Below the pieces are notes generated by a model. It ran no database searches. It saw nothing but the letters and a program-made list of their open reading frames with translations, and had not been told where the DNA came from. The translations under genes were made by a program, and so were the position numbers. This document shows positions 19,932 through 26,595 of a DNA stretch of 63,989 bases, in pieces. The stretch's first letter is position 1. The number at the start of each line of letters is the position of its first letter. This DNA is from a virus, in IMG/VR virus record IMGVR_UViG_3300034198_019066, positions 1 through 63,989 of that record. The stretch is one strand, 5' to 3'.

Positions 19932-20255
19932 ATGAACGTACAACCTCAGAAAAAAAGACTAGTTTTAACGAGTGTTAACCAAATTTTGACTTTGATCAAA
20001 GCAAATCCCGCACTTCAAGCTTTGCCTAGGTTTAAAGGGTTAAAGGACAAGGAACTTAGCACAACTCCTGTGAATAGTTGCAATTGCGCTAAACAGATTA
20101 GAACTCCTGACGTAAATAAGCAAATTCTTGAATCCACCCTGTCTTCTTTGAACACCCAAGACTTTCAAGCTGTAAAAGGGGCTCTAGGTTTAGACGAACT
20201 GTGTTATTATAATAGAAATGCAGAGACTAAGAAATTAGAGATGATTTGCGTGTAA
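19932..20255 (+). CDS. Small hypothetical tail-cluster protein
   Basis: 107 aa. Start chosen at ATG 19932, right after the stop of the preceding gene; the frame extends upstream but that part overlaps the previous gene. It is helical and basic (ILTLIKANPALQALPRFKGLK) with a CNC pair near residue 52. No family recognised. Its place at the end of the fibre block suggests a chaperone or capping protein for fibre assembly, which is only a guess. Confidence 0.5.
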   Translation: MNVQPQKKRLVLTSVNQILTLIKANPALQALPRFKGLKDKELSTTPVNSCNCAKQIRTPDVNKQILESTLSSLNTQDFQAVKGALGLDELCYYNRNAETKKLEMICV

Positions 20256-20260
20256 TTAGC

Positions 20261-20269
20261 TGGTATACT
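20261..20269 (+). promoter_or_regulatory. Extended -10-like element, TGG-TATACT
   Basis: TGG then TATACT at 20264-20269, eight bases before the ATG at 20278. No convincing -35 box. If used, the transcript would begin at or next to the start codon. Confidence 0.35.
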
Positions 20270-20277
20270 GAACCATT

Positions 20278-20940
20278 ATGGAAAAAGAACCTAGACAAGA
20301 GCATATAGCTTTTTACGTTAACGATGTTGACGGAAAGTCTGTTCCTTTTCCTTTACTCAGCTCTGATGGAATTATAGAGCCTAGAGAATCTAAAATAACC
20401 TGCAGAAAGCATTCTTCTGTTAAACAGTATGTATCTCCTCTGGGTACTCATGGATTTCCTGGAGTTCCTTTTGAGAGTGGAGAACCTAATCCTACTGTGT
20501 ATTCTCAGGGAGAAGATGCTATTTTTGATGTTTTTCTGTACTATGCGGGCAAGATAGTATCATCAGATCAGTTTAAAATAAGTGTTGTGGTTAAGTCAGA
20601 CCCTCACGAGGTTAAGCCTATATGGGTAGGCACTCTTAACGATGGTTTATATACTCAAGACCGCCCTGGGTATTATGAGGTTTGGATTCCTAGCTCAGTA
20701 ACCTCTAATTTATTCGCAGGAAGCTATTACATGGATATAGTGATAACAGAGCCGGTGGGTACAGGAAAAGGACCAAAGGACAGAACAATTTTTCTTCTTA
20801 GTTATAATTTTAGCATAGAATATACCGCAGGTAGTCCAAATCCTGAATCTGCTGCTGCCGCAGGCGGTTTAAACGGCAGAGATCTGCTTCCTAACACCTG
20901 GCCAAAGCCTTCTGGAACCATAGGTGGGTACATCAGTTAG
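20278..20940 (+). CDS. Last gene of the tail block, beta-sandwich structural protein
   Basis: 220 aa, no recognised family. The middle reads as an Ig-like or C2-like beta-sandwich (AIFDVFLYYAGKIVSS, YYEVWIPSSV, GSYYMDIVITEPVG), and the tail (residues 180-220) is Gly, Pro and Ala rich and probably flexible. It ends the structural cluster; the next gene follows after 100 bases with its own promoter-like element. Possibly a fibre tip or decoration protein. Confidence 0.52.
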   Translation: MEKEPRQEHIAFYVNDVDGKSVPFPLLSSDGIIEPRESKITCRKHSSVKQYVSPLGTHGFPGVPFESGEPNPTVYSQGEDAIFDVFLYYAGKIVSSDQFKISVVVKSDPHEVKPIWVGTLNDGLYTQDRPGYYEVWIPSSVTSNLFAGSYYMDIVITEPVGTGKGPKDRTIFLLSYNFSIEYTAGSPNPESAAAAGGLNGRDLLPNTWPKPSGTIGGYIS

Positions 20941-20984
20941 TTTTTACGATAAACCTACCCCCCTAATAGGTATTTTCATTAATT

Positions 20985-20993
20985 TGGTATAAT
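20985..20993 (+). promoter_or_regulatory. Extended -10 promoter element, TGG-TATAAT
   Basis: Perfect TATAAT at 20988-20993 with TG one base upstream, in the 100-base gap between the tail block and three small genes. The following bases (AAATTGA) closely match those after the TATAAT at 21802, suggesting a shared promoter type GGTATAATAA-R-TTGA. The leader to the next ATG would be about 40 bases. Confidence 0.55.
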
Positions 20994-21040
20994 AAATTGA
21001 GCTGCGAGTTAATTCGCCGTTCTTTTTTTAACCCATACAA

Positions 21041-21304
21041 ATGAAAATAGCAAAATACATAGAAAACCTAGACTGGACATCAGATGCAAGGCTCTACGCG
21101 CTCTCAGAGCCACTAGAAGGTCATAAGCATATAGTTGTTAGTGCGGCAGACGCACCCTATACAGGACCAGAGACTTTTATCTTTGGCTGTGATGAAAGAG
21201 GTAACGCCGTTGACTTTGGAGAGTTAGAAGGCAGCTTCAGAGGAGCCCTTGACCACGATAAAGCTTTAAAATATGCAGGATACACTCCACATTACGAAAA
21301 GTAA
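21041..21304 (+). CDS. Small hypothetical protein
   Basis: 87 aa, no family recognised. Contains YALSEPLEGHKHIVVSA and ETFIFGCDERGNAVDFGELE, a compact alpha/beta pattern seen in many small phage early proteins. First gene after the promoter-like element at 20988. Start has an A-rich leader (CCCATACAAATG) and no Shine-Dalgarno sequence. Confidence 0.55.
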   Translation: MKIAKYIENLDWTSDARLYALSEPLEGHKHIVVSAADAPYTGPETFIFGCDERGNAVDFGELEGSFRGALDHDKALKYAGYTPHYEK

Positions 21305-21308
21305 ACCT

Positions 21309-21548
21309 ATGCACATAGACGAGGTGACCTCTCTTAGAATTAAGGCCATTAATTTAGAGAGTGAGCTCAAAACTGTAAAAGAAGAGCTGACAGCAGCAAA
21401 GGATAGAATAGAGTTTTTAGAGAACGACGTTCCTAAATGGAAAACATATAATGACCAAACATTTATAACTGTAGATTCCTTTTTTAACCTGAGAAGGGCT
21501 TGGCAGGATAAAATAACTCACCTGGAGAAAATGTTAAATGGAAAATGA
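21309..21548 (+). CDS. Small coiled-coil protein
   Basis: 79 aa from the ATG at 21309, four bases after the previous stop; the upstream ATG at 21273 would overlap that gene. The first half is a clear heptad-rich coiled coil (IKAINLESELKTVKEEL then AAKDRIEFLEND), and the rest may form a second helix. Overlaps the next gene by 11 bases. Function unknown. Confidence 0.55.
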   Translation: MHIDEVTSLRIKAINLESELKTVKEELTAAKDRIEFLENDVPKWKTYNDQTFITVDSFFNLRRAWQDKITHLEKMLNGK

Positions 21549-21771
21549 TAAAACACACGGAGATGAGATAGATCTTCTTATGCTAGGTATAAAGAAAGCT
21601 TCTCCTAGAACAGAAGCTGAGTTAGAGCGTTTATGGGGAAGAGGATTACCTGCTGCCTATGTAGGTGTAGAATTTGCCAAGACATTAGAAGAAGAATTGA
21701 ATAGTGCAAAAAAAGAAATAGAGAGTCTTAGAAAATTCATACCGGACTATATAGTTCCGAGAGTTATCTAA
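21538..21771 (+). CDS. Small hypothetical protein with C-terminal coiled coil
   Basis: 77 aa. Contains ASPRTEAELERLWGRGLPAAY, then a coiled-coil helix (TLEEELNSAKKEIESLRKF) and a short hydrophobic end. Shares the coiled-coil style of the gene before it, so the two may pair. It is the last protein gene before the RNA region. Confidence 0.55.
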   Translation: MENDKTHGDEIDLLMLGIKKASPRTEAELERLWGRGLPAAYVGVEFAKTLEEELNSAKKEIESLRKFIPDYIVPRVI

Positions 21772-21801
21772 CCCCCCACTCTCAGGTTTGTTTATTCGCG
21801 G

Positions 21802-21807
21802 TATAAT
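21802..21807 (+). promoter_or_regulatory. Promoter -10 element before the RNA region
   Basis: Perfect TATAAT in the context GCGGTATAATAAGTTGATAAC, closely matching the element at 20988. TTTG at 21787-21790 could act as a poor upstream box. It is placed to drive the large RNA and perhaps the tmRNA. Confidence 0.5.
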
Positions 21808-21929
21808 AAGTTGATAACAGTCGATTTGTTGGGCACTCTTAAAAGAGTTCCTTTCATACCCGTCGATTGTTACACTCATAAATATAACCCAAAAAAAACA
21901 ACGAACCTTATAACAGGTTACGTTACATT

Positions 21930-22515
21930 TAGATTTTAGGATTGGGATCTGTGTGTCCGCTAATTAGTCAAAGGTCCACGACTGATATTGTTGGTCCTAG
22001 TAAGCCGGGATGCGCATCCGTTGCCTTACTCAGCGCCCGATAGCAAACGGGCACACAGATCCTCTCCTTGAACTCGTCTATGCGAGTATAAATAGCCAAC
22101 TAGGCATAGAGCGTCCTGGACTAATGTCCGGGGGATTGGGCGCAGCAAGGGCAGACTATCGAGGTCTGCTAAAAGGTAAAGTGGTAATGACCCACAAGAT
22201 GACAATCTCACTGGTGACTGCAAGAAGCCGTGAACAAACCATCCGCCTCGCTATATGACTTGCAGGTATTATAGCAGGAACGCGCCCGCTATTTTAGAGA
22301 TGCCGAAAGGAGAAGCATACATCAAGTATTAATATAAATACTTTCGAGCATCTCGCTTTTTAAAATCAGTGAGTAGAGCGTAGGGAGATCCTACGACACG
22401 ATCTATAATAAGCTGGCAACCCTAGTGCTGGTACGGTTTGTTATATGTTTGGTGATGATCACACTAGATTTTAAAGTTGTAATAGTGCAGGGATACTAGT
22501 ATTATTTTTTAACCT
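21930..22515 (+). ncRNA. Large structured RNA, about 0.6 kb, unidentified
   Basis: No credible protein gene, but many strong helices. An 11-bp perfect stem pairs 21945-21955 with 22052-22062 and encloses a multi-branched domain. Others are 22072-22076 with 22083-22087; CCTGGAC/GTCCGGG near 22113-22131; GCAGAC/GTCTGC at 22151-22169; CTGCAAG/CTTGCAG closing about 22219-22265; GAGATGC/GCATCTC enclosing AAGTATT/AATACTT about 22296-22353; and CGTAGG/CCTACG near 22379-22394. A promoter-like TATAAT lies at 21802. Size, dense branching and position beside tmRNA and tRNA genes in a phage recall the ROOL and GOLLD ornate RNA classes. I cannot confirm the class. Exact ends are uncertain. Confidence 0.6.
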
Positions 22516-22612
22516 TTGGGGGCGTACTGGATTCGACATTAAGTTTGGATTCTGTGCCTACATGCCGAGGATTTCAGTTGGCCTCGTTAATCATCTGATA
22601 CAAAAAACAAAG

Positions 22613-22708
22613 GACAACTCTAACGAGATCCTTGCTCCTAGCCTCGCTGAGGCAGACGCCATTCTTGCAAAGTTTGGCTATGCTGATTCCGAGCTTCTCG
22701 CTGCCTAA
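22613..22708 (+). other. tmRNA tag-peptide reading frame
   Basis: The frame ends in GAG CTT CTC GCT GCC TAA, giving ELLAA, the hydrophobic Ala-Ala end that proteases recognise in tmRNA tags. Aligning PK1 with E. coli places the resume codon about 13 bases after the second PK1 helix, at GAC 22613. The tag would then be 31 residues, beginning DNSNEILAP and ending DSELLAA. That is near the long end of known tags (E. coli has 10). The exact resume codon could be off by one or two codons. Confidence 0.65.
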
Positions 22709-22935
22709 CCGCAGCGGCTTGAAGCCGCTAGTAGCTAACACGCTCCCTGGACGCCCGATGCCTAGGAGATACAAAAGGGTACCTCAATTATCTTGTGAGG
22801 GTATAATTTAGATACGACTCAATTCGCGTTAAGTTGAAGATCCACGGTATCCGCTCAGCGGACTGATACCTGTGTAATAGGCTGAGCTAAGCATGTAAAC
22901 GGCTGGATGAAAAGCGTAATGGACAGGGGTTCGAT

Positions 22936-23589
22936 TCACATAAAGAGTCGCCTGGATAAGCAATTATCCAGTGAAAAAACCGCTCAAACGGCGAAAGCTT
23001 CCAGGTAATGCTGATGCTAACACCGTCTGGTGAATCCGAAAGGAATAAGCTAGCTAGAGACTCATAGGAACCTAAAGTGCGAAAGCACTATGGTTTACTA
23101 GGATGGAAAAAATCATATTCAAAGGCAACTTTGAGGTCAGACATTTCTTTTGTGTATTTACCATTTCTTGGTGTACATTTAGAATACGCTTCTGAAATTA
23201 ATTTTGCCCTATAAGCCTTTTCAGGTACAAGTAAAAGATCTTTCAGGTTTGAGCAGAGTTTAACTACTCTTCCTCTGGGACATCTCCAACTATATGCCTG
23301 TTTATGGTGAACCTTATATACTTTATGCTTACAGATACATCCTCCATAGGTTGTTTTAAGAGCTGCGAGTATTTCAAGGGAAGTACTACTGACTGAAATT
23401 ATTGGAGCGCGCCATTTATCTTTTTTATTATCATAACTAAGAGTAATGGTTCCTTCTCCATCAATAAGGCCAGCAGTATATTGGATAGATAATTTCATAA
23501 ATGCGGTTTTTCTTGGATACGGTTAAAACACAACCATACTCCAAGAAAAAGGAATAGTCCAGACAAGAATGAAAATTCTTGAAAATCTG
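22936..23589 (+). mobile_element. Group I intron in the tmRNA T-loop
   Basis: The 5' exon ends in U (22935) and the intron ends in G (23589), as group I splicing needs. Visible parts are a P2-like hairpin CTGGATAA/TTATCCAG near 22952-22972; the R-type motif CTAGAGACTCATAGG near 23054; a P8 pair ATGGTTT with AACCAT flanking the endonuclease gene; the S-type motif GGAATAGTCCAGAC near 23551-23564; and a P9 hairpin CAAGAAT/ATTCTTG just after. The AGACT/AGTCC pair would form P7. Insertion at the T-loop matches the known tmRNA intron site. The homing gene sits in the P8 loop. Confidence 0.88.
23088..23498 (-). CDS. LAGLIDADG homing endonuclease, antisense inside the tmRNA intron
   Basis: 136 aa. 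Residues 9-18 (AGLIDGEGTI) are a clear LAGLIDADG motif. Only one is present, so the enzyme should act as a homodimer. A later segment with CPRGRVVKLCSNLKDLLLVPEKA fits the single-motif LAGLIDADG core. It lies opposite to the tmRNA and intron. The antisense orientation means it must be expressed from its own promoter and not from the tmRNA transcript. It would cut intronless tmRNA genes and so spread the intron. Confidence 0.85.
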   Translation of the reverse strand: MKLSIQYTAGLIDGEGTITLSYDNKKDKWRAPIISVSSTSLEILAALKTTYGGCICKHKVYKVHHKQAYSWRCPRGRVVKLCSNLKDLLLVPEKAYRAKLISEAYSKCTPRNGKYTKEMSDLKVAFEYDFFHPSKP

Positions 23590-23610
23590 TCCCCTCGCCT
23601 CCACCATTTT

Positions 23611-24010
23611 GACTGTAGAGAAGATTCCGAGGTAATGCTCGGTCGTGGGTAACATCGCCTAAAGCCATAGGCCTCTATAGTCATTGGGGAAAACTCAACA
23701 CCCCTGAATAGCAGAGTTGACAGGGGGGAGAGAACCTCTAGCCAGATACGGGACAGTGTATCCGGGCAGTCTAGGCTGCCAACAATTTTAAAGTTGTCGA
23801 ACCCCAGCACTCTTGTCTAATACCATGGACTGAGAGCTACTTTATCCGGTGAAAATCCCATTGCGATTAGCTGGCAGCAAATTAGAGCTGATCCAGTGTG
23901 TCAGAAGAATCCGTAGACCTCGACGTTTTGGGCGAAAAGGTCAAACAATTTCCCCCCCGAAACATTAGATATAAAAACCACTATGAGAAGCAGGGCATTG
24001 CGCCCTGTGT
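23611..24010 (+). ncRNA. Hairpin-rich sequence downstream of tmRNA, possible further RNA(s)
   Basis: This gene-free stretch has strong pairings. A 10-bp stem at 23611-23620 with 23673-23682 encloses CGAG/CTCG and GCCT/AGGC hairpins. CCCCTG/CAGGGG spans 23701-23726, with an alternative CTCAAC/GTTGA pairing that could form a pseudoknot. GGCAG/CTGCC spans 23765-23780, and CAGGGC/GCCCTG spans 23991-24007. No tRNA or named RNA is recognised. It could be processed from the same transcript as tmRNA. From 24011 to 24320 I see nothing firm. Confidence 0.4.
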
Positions 24011-24320
24011 ATAGGTGGAAATCCCGTGGATAACAGATACATCCTCTTCTGATTGTACAGGTGACATAGGAAGAACAAAGGAACTCAACAATCTGGGAGC
24101 TCTAATGATTTCGGGGTATTTTTGGTAGTGCATTTTATCGGTTATAGCACTTATGTTGCAACCGTCTGTGGCCGCGAGATATTTATCTTTCCCGCCCAAA
24201 AAAATAACAGACTGCTTTGTTCTACGAGTCCAAATCCAAAAAGCAAAGCTATGCTATAAAGCAACAACCATTTATACACACTGACCCAGCAGTGTTCGAC
24301 ACAATCCTGGGAAACTTTTA

Positions 24321-24352
24321 TTTGACACATGGGAAAACGCTAGCTACGTTTT
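24321..24352 (+). promoter_or_regulatory. Promoter-like site, TTTG-N20-TACGTTTT
   Basis: TTTG at 24321-24324, 20 bases, then TACGTTTT at 24345-24352. This fits the Bacteroidota primary-sigma pattern TTTG...TAnnTTTG except for the last base. TTTGACA also resembles a standard -35 box, but no TATAAT follows at 17 bases. Confidence 0.4.
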
Positions 24353-24386
24353 CTTTTAGCTATTCGAACTATTTAAAACAAAATCG

Positions 24387-24418
24387 TTTGACAGCAAACA
24401 ACTCAGAGTTTAAGTTTA
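24387..24418 (+). promoter_or_regulatory. Second promoter-like site, TTTG-N20-TAAGTTTA
   Basis: TTTG at 24387-24390, again exactly 20 bases, then TAAGTTTA at 24411-24418. The ATG of the next gene is at 24424, so this site would give an almost leaderless message. The same spacing as the site 66 bases upstream argues against chance. Confidence 0.4.
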
Positions 24419-24423
24419 CATTC

Positions 24424-24753
24424 ATGAAAAATTCTAACACACCCAAATCAAAGCCTTCGGTTAACCAAGATATGGAAAGTGTCTTGGATATTGCCGTTAA
24501 AGTCACTAGTGGCGATAGACGCAGAGATTATGATTCGGCAACCCCTAATCATGAAAGAATTGCAGGAGCCTGGAACTGGTATCTAGGTGCGAGAAAAGAC
24601 CCAGCAGCTCCAATCTCAGGATTGGACGTAGCATCTATGATGATACTACTAAAGATTGCTAGGGCAGTATACACCCCAACCAAAGACAGCTATGTGGATA
24701 TCGCAGGTTACGCTAAGTGCTGCAGCCAGATAGCTGGATTTGAAAATCAATAA
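24424..24753 (+). CDS. DUF6378-like protein
   Basis: 109 aa from the ATG at 24424; the longer frame from 24217 adds 69 residues that overlap promoter-like sequence and look non-coding. The C-terminal half matches the DUF6378 pattern seen in phages: HERIAGAWNWYLG, then DVASMMILLKIARAV, then KDSYVDIAGYAKC. The family is small, helical and of unknown function. It is found in many dsDNA phages, often near nucleotide-metabolism or replication genes. Confidence 0.7.
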   Translation: MKNSNTPKSKPSVNQDMESVLDIAVKVTSGDRRRDYDSATPNHERIAGAWNWYLGARKDPAAPISGLDVASMMILLKIARAVYTPTKDSYVDIAGYAKCCSQIAGFENQ

Positions 24754-24929
24754 ACCATTTGATCTGACAGTATGGAAGAGAACATACATTTGTTACGCAG
24801 TAAGTTGTCTGCAGCAACCCTGTGCTCCGGGAATCTCCGGGGCGAGCTTCGAAGTCCAGGGACACCAAAACAGTGAGAGGTTAGCGTCTCTCCAGATCAA
24901 TCTATTTAACAACCAACAAAAATAAAAAT

Positions 24930-25142
24930 ATGCACCTATGGCCATGTAAAAACATCATCAAGGCTGATTCCAAATACAACGTCAAGAAATTGATGGCTAA
25001 CCGCCCTAAAGGTTTAAAGGATGAGGATTGGAATGAAATTGTCTCTAATGCAAAGATGGACAAGCTTATCGTACTTAACCAAGTACCAAAGCACCTCTTA
25101 AAGAGAGAACCAGTAAAAGATAACTACAACGATAAGGACTAA
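24930..25142 (+). CDS. Small basic hypothetical protein
   Basis: 70 aa, Lys-rich, no known family (KNIIKADSKYNVKKLMANRP, then GLKDEDWNEIVSNAK). Leader is very A-rich (CAACAAAAATAAAAATATG) with no Shine-Dalgarno sequence. Six bases upstream of the next gene. The 176 bases before it (24754-24929) contain no convincing gene. Confidence 0.5.
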   Translation: MHLWPCKNIIKADSKYNVKKLMANRPKGLKDEDWNEIVSNAKMDKLIVLNQVPKHLLKREPVKDNYNDKD

Positions 25143-25148
25143 AACACT

Positions 25149-25778
25149 ATGGGAATGTTCGATACAATATTTATAGAAAAGGCATTGCCTTTAACCCAGG
25201 AGGCTAAAAAAGCTTTCAAAGGTAAAAATTGGAAAGAGGTAGACTTTCAGACAAAAGACCTGGAGGAAACTCTATCAACCTACTATCTAAAGAAAAACGG
25301 CTTTCTTTATCATGAGAAGGTGGATGGAGATTGGATAGAAGATACCTCTGAAGAAACAAAGCGTAAAAAGAAAGAGGGTAAATTCTATTGGCCTCGTACT
25401 TTTGTAGAGACTAGCCGAAAGCTTATCAAACAAACCAATACTGCAACTATTGAATTTTATACATCCCTAGAAGATAACGACGGAAACGCTTGGTGGTTAG
25501 AATTCAGAGTTAGCCTTTTAGACGGCAAGATTAATGGTGATATCTCACCTGTTGAGGTTGAACTAAGAAGAACAGCCGAAGAGATCGCTAAAGATAATGA
25601 AGAGTTTAGAAAGAAGATGGAGGCTATAGATAAACACCCATGGAACAGAGCCAGGAGATTTCTTAACAAAAGTACTTTTGGTTACTGGAAAAAGTCTTGG
25701 GGATTAATCGCTAGAGGTTTACGTCAAACAGGATCTTCATTAGACAAAGCCGGTTTCTGGCTATTTAGATATATGTAA
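25149..25778 (+). CDS. Hypothetical protein, MGMFDTI family start
   Basis: 209 aa. The opening MGMFDTIFIEKALPLT is typical of a broad set of phage accessory proteins. A WxxxFQTKDLE-like stretch follows near residue 30 and an acidic beta segment (TIEFYTSLEDNDGNAWWLEF) near residues 100-119. The C-terminus is basic with aromatic residues (FGYWKKSWGLIARGL). No enzyme motif or membrane helix is obvious. It precedes the tRNA cluster. Confidence 0.55.
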   Translation: MGMFDTIFIEKALPLTQEAKKAFKGKNWKEVDFQTKDLEETLSTYYLKKNGFLYHEKVDGDWIEDTSEETKRKKKEGKFYWPRTFVETSRKLIKQTNTATIEFYTSLEDNDGNAWWLEFRVSLLDGKINGDISPVEVELRRTAEEIAKDNEEFRKKMEAIDKHPWNRARRFLNKSTFGYWKKSWGLIARGLRQTGSSLDKAGFWLFRYM

Positions 25779-25784
25779 AAATTT

Positions 25785-25960
25785 TGACGGCAGCATCATG
25801 AATACGACCGGATCATCCCTTCCTCAATCGCCAAGGTTGATAGGTATACCGGTGTGGTCGGGTAGAAGAGCTCTAATGTTTGGCACACTATAAAGTGCTG
25901 AGTAACTTCTTTAACCATGGTAACCCGGATGTTGAAAAGGTTCTGCAGAGCCGTTCTGTC
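25785..25960 (+). ncRNA. Possible structured RNA upstream of tRNA-Asn
   Basis: Gene-free. Pairings include CGACC near 25803 with GGTCG near 25856, flanked by a CCGG/CCGG pair; a CTCAATC/GTTGATAGG-type hairpin between; and a second domain, GGGTAGAAG (25859) with CTTCTTTAACC...ACCC, containing the hairpin GCAC-N8-GTGC. The second domain has roughly tRNA size but lacks a T-loop motif. Identity unknown. Confidence 0.35.
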
Positions 25961-25967
25961 AATTTAC

Positions 25968-26042
25968 TCCTGATTAGCTCAATGGTAGAGCAGCGAGCTG
26001 TTAACTCGCATGTTGTTGGTTCGAGTCCAGCATCAGGAGCCA
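25968..26042 (+). tRNA. tRNA-Asn (GTT)
   Basis: Full cloverleaf: acceptor TCCTGAT/ATCAGGA with discriminator G and encoded CCA; D-arm GCTCAATGGTAGAGC; anticodon arm GCGAG-CTGTTAA-CTCGC; T-arm GTTGG-TTCGAGT-CCAGC. Anticodon GTT reads AAC/AAT, abundant in this AT-rich genome. Confidence 0.95.
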
Positions 26043-26145
26043 ATTTATAGATATGTTGTGGTCGCACCCAACTGAAGGGCAAATGCGAGTAAAGGCCAAT
26101 GAGATAAAAATAAAACTCGCACAATCTTAATACACACATACACAA

Positions 26146-26586
26146 ATGAAAACATATTCAGAAACTAAAAATAAAGAGAAGTTTGATTGGAATAAATTCC
26201 TAGATGAGCGTATAGCAGAACAGCCAAAAGACATAAAAAGTTATCACGGTATGTCTGATGGTTATATTAAAGATACTAGAAAGCGCTTTAAGAAAGAAAT
26301 CAAGATGTCTAGTGAATGGGTTACTTGTGCCTGCGGAAATCAGTGCAGCATCCTAGAAAGAGACTCAGATGGAGAACCTGTGGACGATGAATTAGCAGAA
26401 CTAGGTTCAGACTTCTATTATGAGGTGGACGACCTTGAATGGAAGACAGCTAAATTGACCTTGAAGGCTATTGAAAAGCGTTCTGCTAAACTGATAGCTG
26501 AGAAAATAGAGAGTAGTAAAAAAACTTTATCTTCTTTAGGCTATAAAATAGTTGCACCAGCAGCAAAAAAGATTAAGAATAAGTAA
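26146..26586 (+). CDS. Hypothetical protein with Cys cluster
   Basis: 146 aa. Contains a WVTCACGNQCSIL segment near residue 58: C-x-C-x3-C, possibly metal-binding though a fourth ligand is not clear. An acidic stretch follows (DDELAELGSDFYYEVDDLEW), then a basic helical tail with a Lys-rich end. I know similar unnamed phage proteins with the D-W-x-x-F-L-(D/E)-x-R-I opening. Lies between tRNA-Asn and tRNA-Asp, with a CA-rich leader (TACACACATACACAAATG). Confidence 0.55.
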   Translation: MKTYSETKNKEKFDWNKFLDERIAEQPKDIKSYHGMSDGYIKDTRKRFKKEIKMSSEWVTCACGNQCSILERDSDGEPVDDELAELGSDFYYEVDDLEWKTAKLTLKAIEKRSAKLIAEKIESSKKTLSSLGYKIVAPAAKKIKNK

Positions 26587-26595
26587 TTAGTCCTA

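Larger units (their letters stand above)
22518..23606 (+). ncRNA. ssrA: Transfer-messenger RNA (tmRNA), interrupted by a group I intron
   Basis: The 5' end GGGGGCG (22518-22524), followed by TACTGGATTCGAC, is the conserved tmRNA start. CGCCTCCACCA (23596-23606) supplies the pairing 3' acceptor strand and CCA. A PK1-like element (GCCGAGG...GGCCTCG, 22564-22586) closely matches the E. coli one. The T-arm is split: CAGGGGTTCGAT ends at 22935 and TCCCCT resumes at 23590. Joined, they give a perfect AGGGG-TTCGATT-CCCCT arm. The RNA rescues stalled ribosomes by adding a degradation tag. Without the intron the RNA is about 435 nt, longer than most but normal in plan. Phage-borne tmRNAs are known but rare. 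Confidence 0.92.

Noticed and set aside
20930-20962. Possible terminator after the tail block (TAGGT/ACCTA)
   Set aside because: The stem is short and the loop long. Not strong enough to call.
22010-22258. 82-aa + strand and 65-aa - strand ORFs in the RNA region
   Set aside because: They overlap the helices of the large structured RNA, have no protein-like pattern, and both strands are open only by chance.
22574-22774. 66-aa - strand ORF across the tmRNA
   Set aside because: It is the complement of the tmRNA tag and pseudoknot region.
23461-23810. Two - strand ORFs (64 and 95 aa)
   Set aside because: They run across the tmRNA 3' exon and hairpins, and their composition does not look protein-like.
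23981-24199. 72-aa - strand ORF starting at TTG
   Set aside because: The protein pattern is plausible, but the start is poor, it overlaps a perfect hairpin, and no family is visible. It is worth a search but cannot be supported.
24217-24423. Upstream extension of the DUF6378-like gene
   Set aside because: The extra 69 residues overlap two promoter-like sites, and the family domain begins well after ATG 24424.
24740-24925. 61-aa ORF after the DUF6378-like gene, and a 34-aa frame at 24772
   Set aside because: Cys/Pro/Gly-rich translation, out-of-frame overlap and no family. The stretch also holds a GAGAG/CTCTC hairpin and may be non-coding.
25888-26145. 85-aa - strand ORF
   Set aside because: It is the complement of tRNA-Asn and its flanks.
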